64,000 nt of DNA from Streptomyces pyxinae (GTDB taxonomy: Bacteria > Actinomycetota > Actinomycetes > Streptomycetales > Streptomycetaceae), in NCBI RefSeq assembly GCF_024756275.1, contig NZ_JANUGQ010000019.1:62001-126000 (forward strand). The letters run 5' to 3'. Under the pieces are notes generated by a model that saw nothing but the letters and a program-made list of their open reading frames with translations, had not been told where the DNA came from and searched no databases. A program made the position numbers and the translations under genes. This document shows positions 50,487 through 59,686 of this stretch, piece after piece (within the stretch, counting starts at the first letter, position 1; each line of letters begins with the position of its first letter).

Positions 50487-53354
50487 ATGAGCGAGACGAA
50501 TTCCGCTGCCGAGGCGGCAGCCCCGCATCGGTACACGGCGGCGATGGCCGCCGACATCGAGGCGCGCTGGCAGGACTTCTGGGACGCCGAGGGGACGTAC
50601 GAGGCGCCCAACCCGTCCGGTGACCTGGCCGGCGACCCGGCGCTCGTCGCCCGGCCCAAGAAGTTCGTCATGGACATGTTCCCGTACCCCTCGGGCGCGG
50701 GACTGCACGTCGGCCACCCGCTGGGCTACATCGCCACCGATGTCTTCGCCCGTCACCAGCGGATGTCCGGCTTCAACGTGCTGCACACGCTGGGCTTCGA
50801 CGCCTTCGGCCTGCCCGCCGAGCAGTACGCGGTGCAGACCGGCACCCACCCCCGGGTGTCCACCGAGGCCAACATGGAGAACATGAAGCTCCAGCTCCGC
50901 CGGCTGGGCCTGGGTCACGACAAGCGCCGCTCGTTCGCCACGATCGACCCGGCGTACTACAAGTGGACCCAGTGGATCTTCCTCCAGATCTTCGGCTCCT
51001 GGTACGACGAGGAGGCCCGCCGTGCCCGCCCGATCTCCGAGCTGGTCGCCCAGTTCGCGAGCGGCGAGCGCCCGGTGCCCGGCACCACTCGCGCCTGGTC
51101 CGCGCTGACCGCCGCCGAACGCGCCGACGTGCTGGGCGAGTACCGGCTGGCGTACGCCTCGGACGCGCCGGTCAACTGGTGCCCCGGGCTCGGCACCGTA
51201 CTGGCCAACGAGGAGGTCACCGCCGACGGACGCTCCGAGCGCGGCAACTTCCCGGTCTTCAAGGCGAAGCTGCGCCAGTGGAACATGCGCATCACCGCCT
51301 ACGCCGACCGGCTGCTGGCGGACCTGGACGCGCTGGACTGGCCCGAGGCCATCAAGCTCCAGCAGCGGAACTGGATCGGCCGCTCGGAGGGCGCCCGGGT
51401 CGACTTCCCGGTCGGCGACGCGGCGATCACCGTCTTCACCACCCGTCAGGACACCCTGTTCGGCGCCACCTACATGGTGCTGGCCCCCGAGCACGAGCTG
51501 GTCGGCTCGATCGTCCCGGCCGCCTGGCCGGAGGGCACCCACGAGGTCTGGACCGGCGGCCACGCCACCCCGGCCGAGGCCGTCGACGCCTACCGCAAGC
51601 AGGCCGCCGCCAAGTCGGACGTGGAGCGCCAGGCCGAGGCGAAGGACAAGACCGGTGTCTTCACCGGCGCGTACGCGACCAACCCGGTCAGCGGCGAGCG
51701 CGTCCCCGTCTTCATCGCGGACTACGTGCTGATGGGGTACGGCACCGGCGCCATCATGGCCGTACCGGCGCACGACAGCCGTGACTTCGCCTTCGCGCGC
51801 GCCTTCGAGCTGCCGATGCGCTGTGTGGTGGAGCCCTCGGACGGCCGGTCCACCGACCCCGCCGACTGGGACGACGCCTTCGACTCGTACGACGCCGAGC
51901 TGGTCAACTCCGCGAGCGACGACATCTCGCTGGACGGCCTGGGCGTGGTCGAGGCCAAGGCCCGGGTCACCGAGTGGCTGGCCGCGCGCGGCATCGGTGA
52001 GGCCACCGTCAACTACCGGCTGCGCGACTGGCTGTTCAGCCGCCAGCGGTACTGGGGCGAGCCCTTCCCGATCGTCTACGACGAGGACGGCGTCGCCCAC
52101 CCGCTGCCCGAGTCCATGCTTCCGCTGGAGCTGCCCGAGGTCGACGACTACGCCCCGCGCACCTTCGACCCGGACGACGCGGACACCCAGCCGGAGACGC
52201 CGCTCTCCCGCGACCAGGAGTGGGTCGACGTCACCCTGGACCTGGGCGACGGGCCGAAGAAGTACCGCCGCGAGACCAACACCATGCCCAACTGGGCCGG
52301 TTCCTGCTGGTACGAGCTGCGCTACCTGGACCCGCACAACGACACCGCGCTGGTCGACCCGGAGATCGAGCGGTACTGGATGGGACCGCGCGAGGGGCAG
52401 CCGCACGGCGGTGTCGACCTGTACGTGGGCGGCGCCGAGCACGCCGTGCTGCACCTGCTGTACGCGCGCTTCTGGTCCAAGGTGCTGTTCGACCTGGGAC
52501 ACGTCTCCTCGGCCGAGCCGTTCCACAAGCTCTACAACCAGGGCATGATCCAGGCGTTCGTCTACCGGGACGCGCGCGGGATCGCCGTACCGGCGGCCGA
52601 GGTCGAGGAGCGGGACGGGAAGTTCTTCTACCAGGGCGAGAAGGTCGGCCGGGTCCTGGGCAAGATGGGCAAGTCCCTGAAGAACGCCGTCACCCCGGAC
52701 GAGATCTGCGCCGAGTACGGTGCCGACACACTGCGGCTGTACGAGATGGCCATGGGCCCGCTGGACGTGTCCCGCCCCTGGGACACCCGGGCCGTGGTCG
52801 GCCAGTACCGGCTGCTCCAGCGGCTGTGGCGGAACGTCGTGGACGAGGCCACCGGCGAGGCCACCGTCACCGACGGCGAGCCCGGCGAGGACACCCTGCG
52901 CGCGCTGCACAAGGCGATCGACGGGGTGACCCAGGACATGGCCGCGATGCGGTTCAACACGGCGATCGCCAAGATCACCGAGCTGAACAACCACCTGACC
53001 AAGGCGGGCGGTCCGCTGCCCCGGCCGGTCGCGGAGAGCCTGGTGCTGCTGATCGCCCCGCTGGCCCCGCACATCGCGGAGGAGCTGTGGCGGCGGCTGG
53101 GCCACACCGACTCGGTGGTCCACCGGTCCTTCCCGGTCGCCGACCCGGCGTATGTGGTGGACGAGGCGGTGACCTGCGTGGTGCAGATCAAGGGCAAGGT
53201 CAAGGCCCGCCTGGAGGTCTCCCCGTCGATCACCGACGCCGAGCTGGAGGCGCTCGCCCTGGCCGACCCGGCGGTCGTCGCGGCCCTGGGCGGCGCGGGC
53301 ATCCGCAAGGTGATCGCGCGGGCGCCCAAGCTGGTCAACATCGTGCCGGCCTAG
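50487..53354 (+). CDS. leuS: Leucyl-tRNA synthetase
   Basis: 955 residues, class I synthetase. The HIGH-type motif HVGH is at 74-77 (PYPSGAGLHVGHPLGY), and the KMSKS-type motif is KMGKS in GKMGKSLKNAV. The CP1 editing domain (about 250-460) contains a GTGAIMAVPAHDSRDF-like segment with the editing Asp. The anticodon-binding and C-terminal regions are complete. The ATG follows GAAGGA. Expression is probably controlled by the upstream leader peptide and attenuator; a 20-bp terminator follows. Confidence 0.97.
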   Translation: MSETNSAAEAAAPHRYTAAMAADIEARWQDFWDAEGTYEAPNPSGDLAGDPALVARPKKFVMDMFPYPSGAGLHVGHPLGYIATDVFARHQRMSGFNVLHTLGFDAFGLPAEQYAVQTGTHPRVSTEANMENMKLQLRRLGLGHDKRRSFATIDPAYYKWTQWIFLQIFGSWYDEEARRARPISELVAQFASGERPVPGTTRAWSALTAAERADVLGEYRLAYASDAPVNWCPGLGTVLANEEVTADGRSERGNFPVFKAKLRQWNMRITAYADRLLADLDALDWPEAIKLQQRNWIGRSEGARVDFPVGDAAITVFTTRQDTLFGATYMVLAPEHELVGSIVPAAWPEGTHEVWTGGHATPAEAVDAYRKQAAAKSDVERQAEAKDKTGVFTGAYATNPVSGERVPVFIADYVLMGYGTGAIMAVPAHDSRDFAFARAFELPMRCVVEPSDGRSTDPADWDDAFDSYDAELVNSASDDISLDGLGVVEAKARVTEWLAARGIGEATVNYRLRDWLFSRQRYWGEPFPIVYDEDGVAHPLPESMLPLELPEVDDYAPRTFDPDDADTQPETPLSRDQEWVDVTLDLGDGPKKYRRETNTMPNWAGSCWYELRYLDPHNDTALVDPEIERYWMGPREGQPHGGVDLYVGGAEHAVLHLLYARFWSKVLFDLGHVSSAEPFHKLYNQGMIQAFVYRDARGIAVPAAEVEERDGKFFYQGEKVGRVLGKMGKSLKNAVTPDEICAEYGADTLRLYEMAMGPLDVSRPWDTRAVVGQYRLLQRLWRNVVDEATGEATVTDGEPGEDTLRALHKAIDGVTQDMAAMRFNTAIAKITELNNHLTKAGGPLPRPVAESLVLLIAPLAPHIAEELWRRLGHTDSVVHRSFPVADPAYVVDEAVTCVVQIKGKVKARLEVSPSITDAELEALALADPAVVAALGGAGIRKVIARAPKLVNIVPA

Positions 53355-53424
53355 CGGTCCCGGGGGCCGCCCCCGCGGGTGGCCCCCTTCCGGGGGTTCC
53401 TGGGCCCTCCTGGGGGTTTCCCCT

Positions 53425-53468
53425 ACGGGTGGGCCGGGGGTTCCGAGGGGAACCCCCGGCCCACCCGT
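53425..53468 (+). terminator. Strong terminator after leuS
   Basis: Perfect 20-bp stem (53425-53444 with 53449-53468), loop gagg, followed by tccgttta. Confidence 0.88.
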
Positions 53469-53603
53469 TCCGTTTACCGTGGAAGGACGGCGGTCGGCCG
53501 GCACCACGGCCCACGGTCGTACAGTCGGCTGTACGGCCACGGCCACGGCCACGGTCGCGGTCGTCCGCAGCCGTGGACGCGGCTCCGAATACGAGGGGAC
53601 CCC

Positions 53604-54338
53604 ATGGAAACCGTGCTCGTGATCCTGGCACTGCTCTTCGTCGCCCTCGTCGCGCTGGGCGTGTACGCGAGTGTCAAGGCGGTCCAGGCCGCGAAGCGCG
53701 GGGTCGACCGCACGCTCGTCCAGGCCCGCCGCACCGTCGAGGACACCACCCTCCGGGCCAAGAGCTTCGGCCAGGGCGGCGTCGCCGGTGAGCTGGCCCA
53801 GCTGCGGCTCTCGCTGTGCACCTCCATGCGGGCGACCCAGGACACTCTGGAGGCGGGCGTGGCGGAGGACGCCTCGCTGCGGGAGTCGCTGGACCTGTTC
53901 CGCCGGCTGAGCGCGCACGGGCACGAGCTGGACGAGGAGCTGCGCCGGCTGGAGCGGGACCCGGACCGGGCCAGGGTCGCCACGCACCTGTCCGGGCTGC
54001 GGGAGCGGACCCGGCGGATCACGGACTCGGCCGACTCGCTGCGCTGGGCGGCCCGCGACCGGGCGCGGCACTTCGCCGACGACGACTTCGCGGCGCTGCA
54101 CGCCCAGATCGACGTGGAGGCGGGCGCACTGCGCCACTGGTCGGGCCCGGAGCAGCCGGAGGCCGGTCCGGAGGCGGCTGCCGACCGGCGGCGGGACCGG
54201 GACGACCAGCCCGGTGCGACGAGCGGCACCGGTGGTGCGTCCCGGGCCGCCGAGCCCCGGTCGATCACCGCCCGGGACCCCCGGCGGGAGACCCCGTACT
54301 CCTGGCAGAAGGCGCCCCGCCCCGAGACGACCAACTGA
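53604..54338 (+). CDS. Membrane-anchored coiled-coil hypothetical
   Basis: 244 residues. The N-terminal membrane helix (VLVILALLFVALVALGVYA, about 4-22) is followed by long charged helices (about 25-185: VQAARRTVEDTTLR-like and SLDLFRRLSAHGHELDEELR) likely to form a coiled coil or bundle. The tail is disordered. GAGGGGAC precedes the ATG. A palindrome gtacag-tcgg-ctgtac (53519-53534) and a cggcca tandem run lie upstream and may be regulatory. No family function is known to me. Confidence 0.8.
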   Translation: METVLVILALLFVALVALGVYASVKAVQAAKRGVDRTLVQARRTVEDTTLRAKSFGQGGVAGELAQLRLSLCTSMRATQDTLEAGVAEDASLRESLDLFRRLSAHGHELDEELRRLERDPDRARVATHLSGLRERTRRITDSADSLRWAARDRARHFADDDFAALHAQIDVEAGALRHWSGPEQPEAGPEAAADRRRDRDDQPGATSGTGGASRAAEPRSITARDPRRETPYSWQKAPRPETTN

Positions 54339-54528
54339 GACCCGCGCCCGCCGGACCGCGGGCCGGGCGGTCGGCGGCCCCCGCGTCCGCCCGGGCTCCC
54401 CGCTGGGCGGACAGGCAGGGGACGGGCGGACTGCCGAGGGGCGGTCGGGCGGGCAATGAACGGGCCACGGGGGCGCAATCTTTTTGATCTTGCGCGGGGG
54501 CGGTCTGCCCCCGCCGGTCCCCTGGGGG

Positions 54529-54534
54529 TAACCT
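54529..54534 (+). promoter_or_regulatory. Leaderless-type -10 of degV
   Basis: TAACCT ends 7 bases before the ATG at 54542, and no ribosome-binding site is present. Just upstream is an AT-rich stretch (ctttttgatctt) and an 8-bp hairpin (54494-54514). Confidence 0.5.
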
Positions 54535-54541
54535 CCCGGTC

Positions 54542-55387
54542 ATGTCCCGGCATGTCGCGATCGTCACCGATTCAACGGCCTACCTGCCGCCGCAGCCGGT
54601 GGAGCGGCACGGCATCACCACGGTGCCGCTCACCGTCGTCATCGGTGACCAGGCGCTGGAGGAGGGGACCGAGATCTCGGCCAGATCGCTCGCCGGGGCC
54701 CTCCAGAAGCGGCGCTCGGTGACCACCTCCCGGCCCTCCCCGGCGGTGTTCGCGGCGGCCTACCGGGCGGCGGCCGAGGCGGGCGCGACCGGCATCGTCT
54801 CGCTGCACCTCTCGGCCGAGCTCTCCGGAACCCATGACGCCGCCGTGCTGGCCGCCGCCGAGGCACCGGTGCCGGTACGGGTGGTCGACACCGGCATGGT
54901 CGCCATGGCGCTCGGCTTCTGCGCGCTGGCCGCCGCCGAGTTGGCGGAGGCGGGCGGTTCCCTGGACGAGGCGGTGGCGGCGGCCGAGAAGCGGGCCGCC
55001 GGGACCTCCGCCTTCTTCTATGTCGACACCCTGGAGTTCCTGCGCCGGGGCGGCCGGATCGGGGCCGCCCGGGCGCTGCTGGGCTCGGCGCTGGCGGTGA
55101 AGCCGCTGCTGGAGCTGGAGGGCGGCCGGATCGAGCCGCGCGAGAAGGTCCGTACGGCCTCCCGGGCCATCGCCCGGCTGGAGGAACTGGCCGCCGAGCG
55201 GGCGGGCGCGGGCCCCGTGGACATGGCGGTGCACCACTTGGCGGCCCCGGAGCGGGCGGCCGCCCTGGCGGACCGGCTGCGCGAACGGGTCCCGGGCCTG
55301 CTGGACCTGCACGTCAGCGAGGTCGGCGCCGTGATCGGCGCCCACACGGGCCCGGGCCTGCTCGCGGCGGTGGTCTCCCCCCGATAG
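54542..55387 (+). CDS. degV: DegV family fatty-acid-binding protein
   Basis: 281 residues. It starts VAIVTDSTAYLP with the lipid-head-binding Thr/Ser region, then TSRPSP, ISLHLSAELSGT-like VSLHLSAELSGTHDAA, and DTLEFLRRGGRIG with KPLLELEGGRI. DegV/FakB proteins bind fatty acids for phosphorylation by FakA. No fakA (DAK2 domain) gene is visible in the window. The start fits a leaderless transcript. Confidence 0.92.
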   Translation: MSRHVAIVTDSTAYLPPQPVERHGITTVPLTVVIGDQALEEGTEISARSLAGALQKRRSVTTSRPSPAVFAAAYRAAAEAGATGIVSLHLSAELSGTHDAAVLAAAEAPVPVRVVDTGMVAMALGFCALAAAELAEAGGSLDEAVAAAEKRAAGTSAFFYVDTLEFLRRGGRIGAARALLGSALAVKPLLELEGGRIEPREKVRTASRAIARLEELAAERAGAGPVDMAVHHLAAPERAAALADRLRERVPGLLDLHVSEVGAVIGAHTGPGLLAAVVSPR

Positions 55388-55606
55388 GCCGGCGGCGGGT
55401 CGGCGCCTCCACCGGACCGGACACCGGACTCGACCACTTGTCGGCGTACGTGTGACTGTGCTCAACGGGGTACGGACAAATGTGCCCAAGTGAAATCGGC
55501 AGTCCGGCCGCGTCTCGGCTTCCGGGAGGGGGAGACCGCCACCTGGGCCACCCCCGGGCGAGGACGCGTCCGCCGATATTGCCTGCGGGGGATTTCGCCG
55601 GTTCCA

Positions 55607-55612
55607 TAGAAT
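55607..55612 (+). promoter_or_regulatory. -10 box of the RelE/ParE-like gene
   Basis: TAGAAT ends 9 bases before the ATG at 55622, giving a 0-3 base leader. No -35 at normal spacing. Confidence 0.4.
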
Positions 55613-55621
55613 CTGGCCCCG

Positions 55622-55888
55622 ATGAAGAGATCCGTGCAGTTCACTGAGCAGGTTGCCCGGTTCCGCGACTACCTGCCGACCGAGGACCGGAGGAAGTTCC
55701 TGCGTCTTGTCGGCAGGATCGCAGCTGAGCCTGAAGGCGCCGGCAGCCATCTTGCTTACACGAGCGACACGGTGACGCGCTCCATGTGGGAAGACGGCGT
55801 AACGGTCCACTACGTCGTCACCACCTTCTTCGTGATCGTCATCGAGGCCGAGATCTACGACGCGTCTCGCGGTTTCAACGAGGTGTGA
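55622..55888 (+). CDS. Orphan RelE/ParE-superfamily-like protein
   Basis: 88 residues. It has two N-terminal helices (TEQVARFRDYLPTEDRRKFLRLVGRIAAEP) and then four strands (HLAYTSDTVTRSMWEDGVTVHYVVTTFFVIVIEAEIYD), the layout of RelE/ParE toxins. No antitoxin-like gene was found within 200 bases either side. Base composition is lower in GC than its neighbours and third positions are less biased, which suggests transfer. It could be a degenerate or regulator-type relative rather than an active toxin. Confidence 0.7.
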   Translation: MKRSVQFTEQVARFRDYLPTEDRRKFLRLVGRIAAEPEGAGSHLAYTSDTVTRSMWEDGVTVHYVVTTFFVIVIEAEIYDASRGFNEV

Positions 55889-56066
55889 CAGACACGAGCG
55901 GGCGCGAGCGGGTCCGAGCACGAAAGGGACACACTCCCCCCCCGGTGCATGGGCTGAGCACATTCACGGGCACGCCGACGCCACTCTCCGGAGTGAGCGA
56001 CTTTTCCACAACGGGCCACTTTTCCACCGGAATCCAGGCCCCTCGGCGGGGACTGTCCTCCCGCCC

Positions 56067-56072
56067 TAGCGT
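56067..56072 (+). promoter_or_regulatory. Leaderless-type -10 of comEA
   Basis: TAGCGT ends 7 bases before the ATG at 56080; the intervening gcctccc is not a ribosome-binding site. Confidence 0.45.
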
Positions 56073-56079
56073 GCCTCCC

Positions 56080-57147
56080 ATGACTCTCCGTGCCCCCCAC
56101 CCGCTCCCTGCCTCCACCACCGACCACTCTTCGGTTTCCTCCCGGCCCTCGGCCGCTGACCGGCCTTCCGGGGTGCCCCGTGCCCGTCCGCGCCCGGCCA
56201 CCAGCGGGCCGGGCCGACCGCCCGGCTCCGACGGGCGGTCCCGGGGGCGGCACCGGGCGGCTCCCCGGCCCCGCGCGGAAGCGGGCGGGCGCCCGGGCGC
56301 GCCACCGGACCCGGCCGCGCTGTCGCGGCGGCGCGCCGACGCCCTGCTGCCGGGCCCCGGAGGACCCGACCTCCCTCCTCCACTCGCGCCTCCCCGGGAC
56401 CCGCTTCCGCCCGCCCGGACTGTTCCCCTCACTCCGCTCGGCCCGTGGTGGGGGCGGCGGCTCGCCCCGGTCCGGCTGCTGCCGGTGTGGGTGCGGTTGC
56501 GGTGCGGGGTGGAGCCCCGGCCGCTCGCCGCGCTCGCGGTCGTCCTGGCGCTGGCGGTCGCGGGCGCCGGCTGGTGGTTCTGGTCCGGCCGCCCGGAGCC
56601 CGTGCGGCCACCCGAACTGGTGCGGGCGGCCGTGCCCCTGGCGCCGGGCGGACCGGCCGCCGCGCCTCAACCCCCCTCGCCTTCCTCGCCTCCCGTCCTG
56701 GTCGACGTGGCCGGGAAGGTACGGCGGCCGGGCGTCGTGCGGTTGCCGGCCGGGTCCCGGGTGGCGGACGCCCTGCGCGCGGCCGGCGGGGTGCGCCCCG
56801 GCACCGGGCTCGCCGGGCTGAACCAGGCGCGGCTGCTCAGCGACGGTGAGCAGATCGTGGCGGGTGCCTCACCGCCGCCCGCAGGGCCGGTCGGCGCCGC
56901 GGGCCCGGCGGCCTCCGGCGGCGGGGGCACGGCCGGGGCGGCGCTCGCCCCCACCGGGCCGCTGAGCCTCAGCACCGCGTCGGTGGGCGAACTGGACACG
57001 CTCCCCGGCGTCGGCCCGGTGCTCGCCCAGCACATCGTGGACTACCGCACCGCGCACGGGAGTTTCCGTTCGGTGGACGAGCTGCGGGAGGTCGACGGCA
57101 TCGGCGCCCGCCGGTTCGAGGATCTCCGGCCCCGGGTGCGCCCGTGA
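56080..57147 (+). CDS. comEA: ComEA-like DNA-binding protein
   Basis: 355 residues. A long Arg/Pro/Gly-rich cytoplasmic N-terminus (1-145) precedes one membrane helix (about 150-168). An SLBB domain follows (VLVDVAGKVRRPGVVRLPAG ... GEQIVAGA). A helix-hairpin-helix pair ends the protein (STASVGELDTLPGVGPVLAQHIVDYR, SVDELREVDGIGARRFEDLRP). Such proteins bind DNA on the outer face for ComEC-dependent transport. Its stop overlaps the comEC GTG (GTGA). Confidence 0.92.
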   Translation: MTLRAPHPLPASTTDHSSVSSRPSAADRPSGVPRARPRPATSGPGRPPGSDGRSRGRHRAAPRPRAEAGGRPGAPPDPAALSRRRADALLPGPGGPDLPPPLAPPRDPLPPARTVPLTPLGPWWGRRLAPVRLLPVWVRLRCGVEPRPLAALAVVLALAVAGAGWWFWSGRPEPVRPPELVRAAVPLAPGGPAAAPQPPSPSSPPVLVDVAGKVRRPGVVRLPAGSRVADALRAAGGVRPGTGLAGLNQARLLSDGEQIVAGASPPPAGPVGAAGPAASGGGGTAGAALAPTGPLSLSTASVGELDTLPGVGPVLAQHIVDYRTAHGSFRSVDELREVDGIGARRFEDLRPRVRP

Positions 57148-59666
57148 CCACCACCCCGGCGACCGGTCCCCGCCGGCCGGGCCCGGCCGATGCGCACCGG
57201 TCGGGCCCGTCCGATCCGCGCCGGTCCGGCCCGGCCGATCTGCGCCTGGTGGGTCCCGCGCTGGCCGCCTGGGGAGGCGCCGCCCTCGCCCTGGGCGGTA
57301 CGGGAGCCGGGACGGCCGTCGCGGTGGTGCTCTGCGTCGTGCTCGCCGCCGGGCTGCTGTTCCGCCCGGCAGCCGGCGGCGCGGGGCCCGGGCTCCCGGG
57401 CCGCCGAAAGCCGGGAGCCCGGCGGCGGAACGGGACGGCCCGCGCGGCGGTGCTGCTCTGCGCCGCCGCCGGGGCCGCCACGGCCGGGCTGCACACCGCC
57501 GAGCTGCGCCGGGGCCCGTTACCCGGGCTCGCCGGTGAGTTCGCGCGGGTGACCGTGGAGCTGACGCTCGCCTCCGACCCCCGGCTGCTCCGGCCCAGGG
57601 TGCGCGGCGCCCGACTGGGCCCGGGCTCGGTCGTCATGAACGCCGAGGCGGACCGGGTCATGGCGCGCGACGGGGCGGTGACCCGGGTGCGGTCGCCCGT
57701 GCTGGTGATGGTGCCGGCCGGGCCGGGCGCCCGGGACTGGCTGCGGCTGCTGCCCACCACCCGGCTGCGGCTGTCCGGACGGCTGGCCCCGCCCCGGGAC
57801 CGGGCCGACCCGTTCGCCGCCGTCCTGCGGGCGGACGAGGCCGCGCCCCGGGTGCTGGCGCGGCCGACCGCCGTTCAGCGAGCGGCGGGCGCCCTCCGGG
57901 CCGGGCTGCGCACCGCCACCGACCGGCTCGCCCCGGACGCCCGTGCCCTGCTCCCCGGCCTGGTGGTGGGCGACACCTCCCGAGTGCCGCCCGACCTCCA
58001 GCAGGCCTTCGAAGCCACCGACCTCACCCACCTGCTCGCCGTCTCCGGCAGCAACCTCACCATCGTCCTCATCCTCCTCATCGGCCCACCCGGCAGGGCC
58101 TCGCTGGCCGAACGCGGCGGTCTGGCGCCCCGGCTGGGCATCCCGCTGCGGGCGACGGCGCTGCTCGGCGGGGTGCTCACCCTCGCCTTCGTCCTGGTCT
58201 GCCGGCCCGAGCCGAGCGTGCTGCGGGCGGCGGCCTGCGGGCTGATCACTCTGCTGGCGATCGGCACCGGTCGGCGCCGATCGCTGCTGCCCGCACTGGC
58301 CGGTGCGGTGCTGCTGCTGGTGCTCTACGATCCCTGGCTGGCCAGGAGTTACGGCTTTCTGCTCTCCGTGCTGGCGACCGGCGCCCTGCTGACCCTGGCC
58401 CCGGTGTGGGCTGCCGCGCTGCGCCGGCGCGGTGTGCCGGGCCGGCTCGCCGAGGCGCTGGCCGCCGCTGCCGCCGCCCAGGCGGTGTGCGCCCCGGTGG
58501 TGGCCGTCTTCGCCGCCCGGGTCAGCCTGGTCGCCATCCCCTGCAACCTGGTGGCGGAGCTGGCGGTGGCCCCGGCGACGGTGCTCGGGTTCGCCGTGCT
58601 CGCCCTGGCGCCCGTGGCGATACCGGCGGCCCGGCTGCTGGCCGAGTGCGCGGGCCTGCCGGCCGGCTGGATCGCCGCCGTCGCCCGGACCGGAGCCGCG
58701 CTGCCGGGCGCGGAGCTGGACTGGCCGGGCGGCTGGGGCGGCGGACTGCTGCTGGCCGTCCTCACCGGGGCCGCCGTGCTGCTGGTCCGGCTGCTCCGGC
58801 ACCAGCCCTGGGCGGCCGGCCTCGGCGCGGCGCTCCTGCTGCTCGCGGTGGCGCGCCCCGCTCCGCTCACCCGGCTCGTCACCGGATGGCCGCCGCCCGG
58901 CTGGGTGTTCGCCATGTGCGACGTCGGGCAGGGGGATGCCACGGTGCTGGCGGCGGGTGCCGGGACCGGCGTCGTGGTGGACGCGGGCCCGGAGCCGCAG
59001 GCGGTCGACCGCTGCCTGCGCGACCTGGGCGTCAGCCGCGTACCGCTCCTGCTGCTCACCCACTTCCACGCCGACCATGTGGCCGGGCTGCCCGGGGTGC
59101 TGCGCGGCCGGTCGGTGGGCGCGATCCAGACGACCGGGCTCCAGGACCCGCCTGGCCAGGCCGGTTTCGTACGCCGGACGGCCGCCGGGGCCGGAATCCC
59201 GCTGCTCCCGGCCGTCCCGGGCGAGCGGCGCCGGCTGGGCCCGCTGCACTGGCGGGTCCTCTGGCCCGGACCACCGACCGGCCTGCCCCCGGAGGGCCCC
59301 AACGACGCCAGCGTCACCCTCCTCGTCCGCACCGGCGGCGGTCTCACCCTCCTCCTCCCCGGCGACCTCGAACCCCCCGCCCAGCGAGCGCTGCTGCGCG
59401 CCCACCCCGAGCTGCCCCCGGTGGATGTGCTCAAGGTCGCCCACCACGGCTCGGCCTACCAGGACCCCGCCCTGCTCGACCGGCTCCGCCCCCGTCTGGC
59501 CCTGGTCTCGGCCGGCCGGGACAACCCCTACGGTCACCCCTCGCCGCGCACCCTCACCACCCTCCGCGCCACCGGAGCCGCCGTCCTCCGCACCGACCGG
59601 AACGGCCCCATCGCCGTCACCGGCCCACCCACCCGCCTCCGCGCCCACCCGAGGACGGCCGGGTGA
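57144..59666 (+). CDS. comEC: ComEC/Rec2 DNA-transport-like membrane protein
   Basis: 840 residues. It has N-terminal membrane helices, an OB-like domain (about 130-230), and the Competence membrane domain with LLAVSGSNLTIVLILLIG (about 295-530). The C-terminal metallo-beta-lactamase-like domain begins CDVGQGDATVL and carries THFHADHVAGL (His-x-His-x-Asp-His) and KVAHHGSAYQ. It is translationally coupled to comEA. Natural transformation is not established for most Streptomyces, so the physiological role is uncertain. Confidence 0.93.
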   Translation: MTTTPATGPRRPGPADAHRSGPSDPRRSGPADLRLVGPALAAWGGAALALGGTGAGTAVAVVLCVVLAAGLLFRPAAGGAGPGLPGRRKPGARRRNGTARAAVLLCAAAGAATAGLHTAELRRGPLPGLAGEFARVTVELTLASDPRLLRPRVRGARLGPGSVVMNAEADRVMARDGAVTRVRSPVLVMVPAGPGARDWLRLLPTTRLRLSGRLAPPRDRADPFAAVLRADEAAPRVLARPTAVQRAAGALRAGLRTATDRLAPDARALLPGLVVGDTSRVPPDLQQAFEATDLTHLLAVSGSNLTIVLILLIGPPGRASLAERGGLAPRLGIPLRATALLGGVLTLAFVLVCRPEPSVLRAAACGLITLLAIGTGRRRSLLPALAGAVLLLVLYDPWLARSYGFLLSVLATGALLTLAPVWAAALRRRGVPGRLAEALAAAAAAQAVCAPVVAVFAARVSLVAIPCNLVAELAVAPATVLGFAVLALAPVAIPAARLLAECAGLPAGWIAAVARTGAALPGAELDWPGGWGGGLLLAVLTGAAVLLVRLLRHQPWAAGLGAALLLLAVARPAPLTRLVTGWPPPGWVFAMCDVGQGDATVLAAGAGTGVVVDAGPEPQAVDRCLRDLGVSRVPLLLLTHFHADHVAGLPGVLRGRSVGAIQTTGLQDPPGQAGFVRRTAAGAGIPLLPAVPGERRRLGPLHWRVLWPGPPTGLPPEGPNDASVTLLVRTGGGLTLLLPGDLEPPAQRALLRAHPELPPVDVLKVAHHGSAYQDPALLDRLRPRLALVSAGRDNPYGHPSPRTLTTLRATGAAVLRTDRNGPIAVTGPPTRLRAHPRTAG

Positions 59667-59686
59667 GCGGGCTCGGCAGGGAGGGG

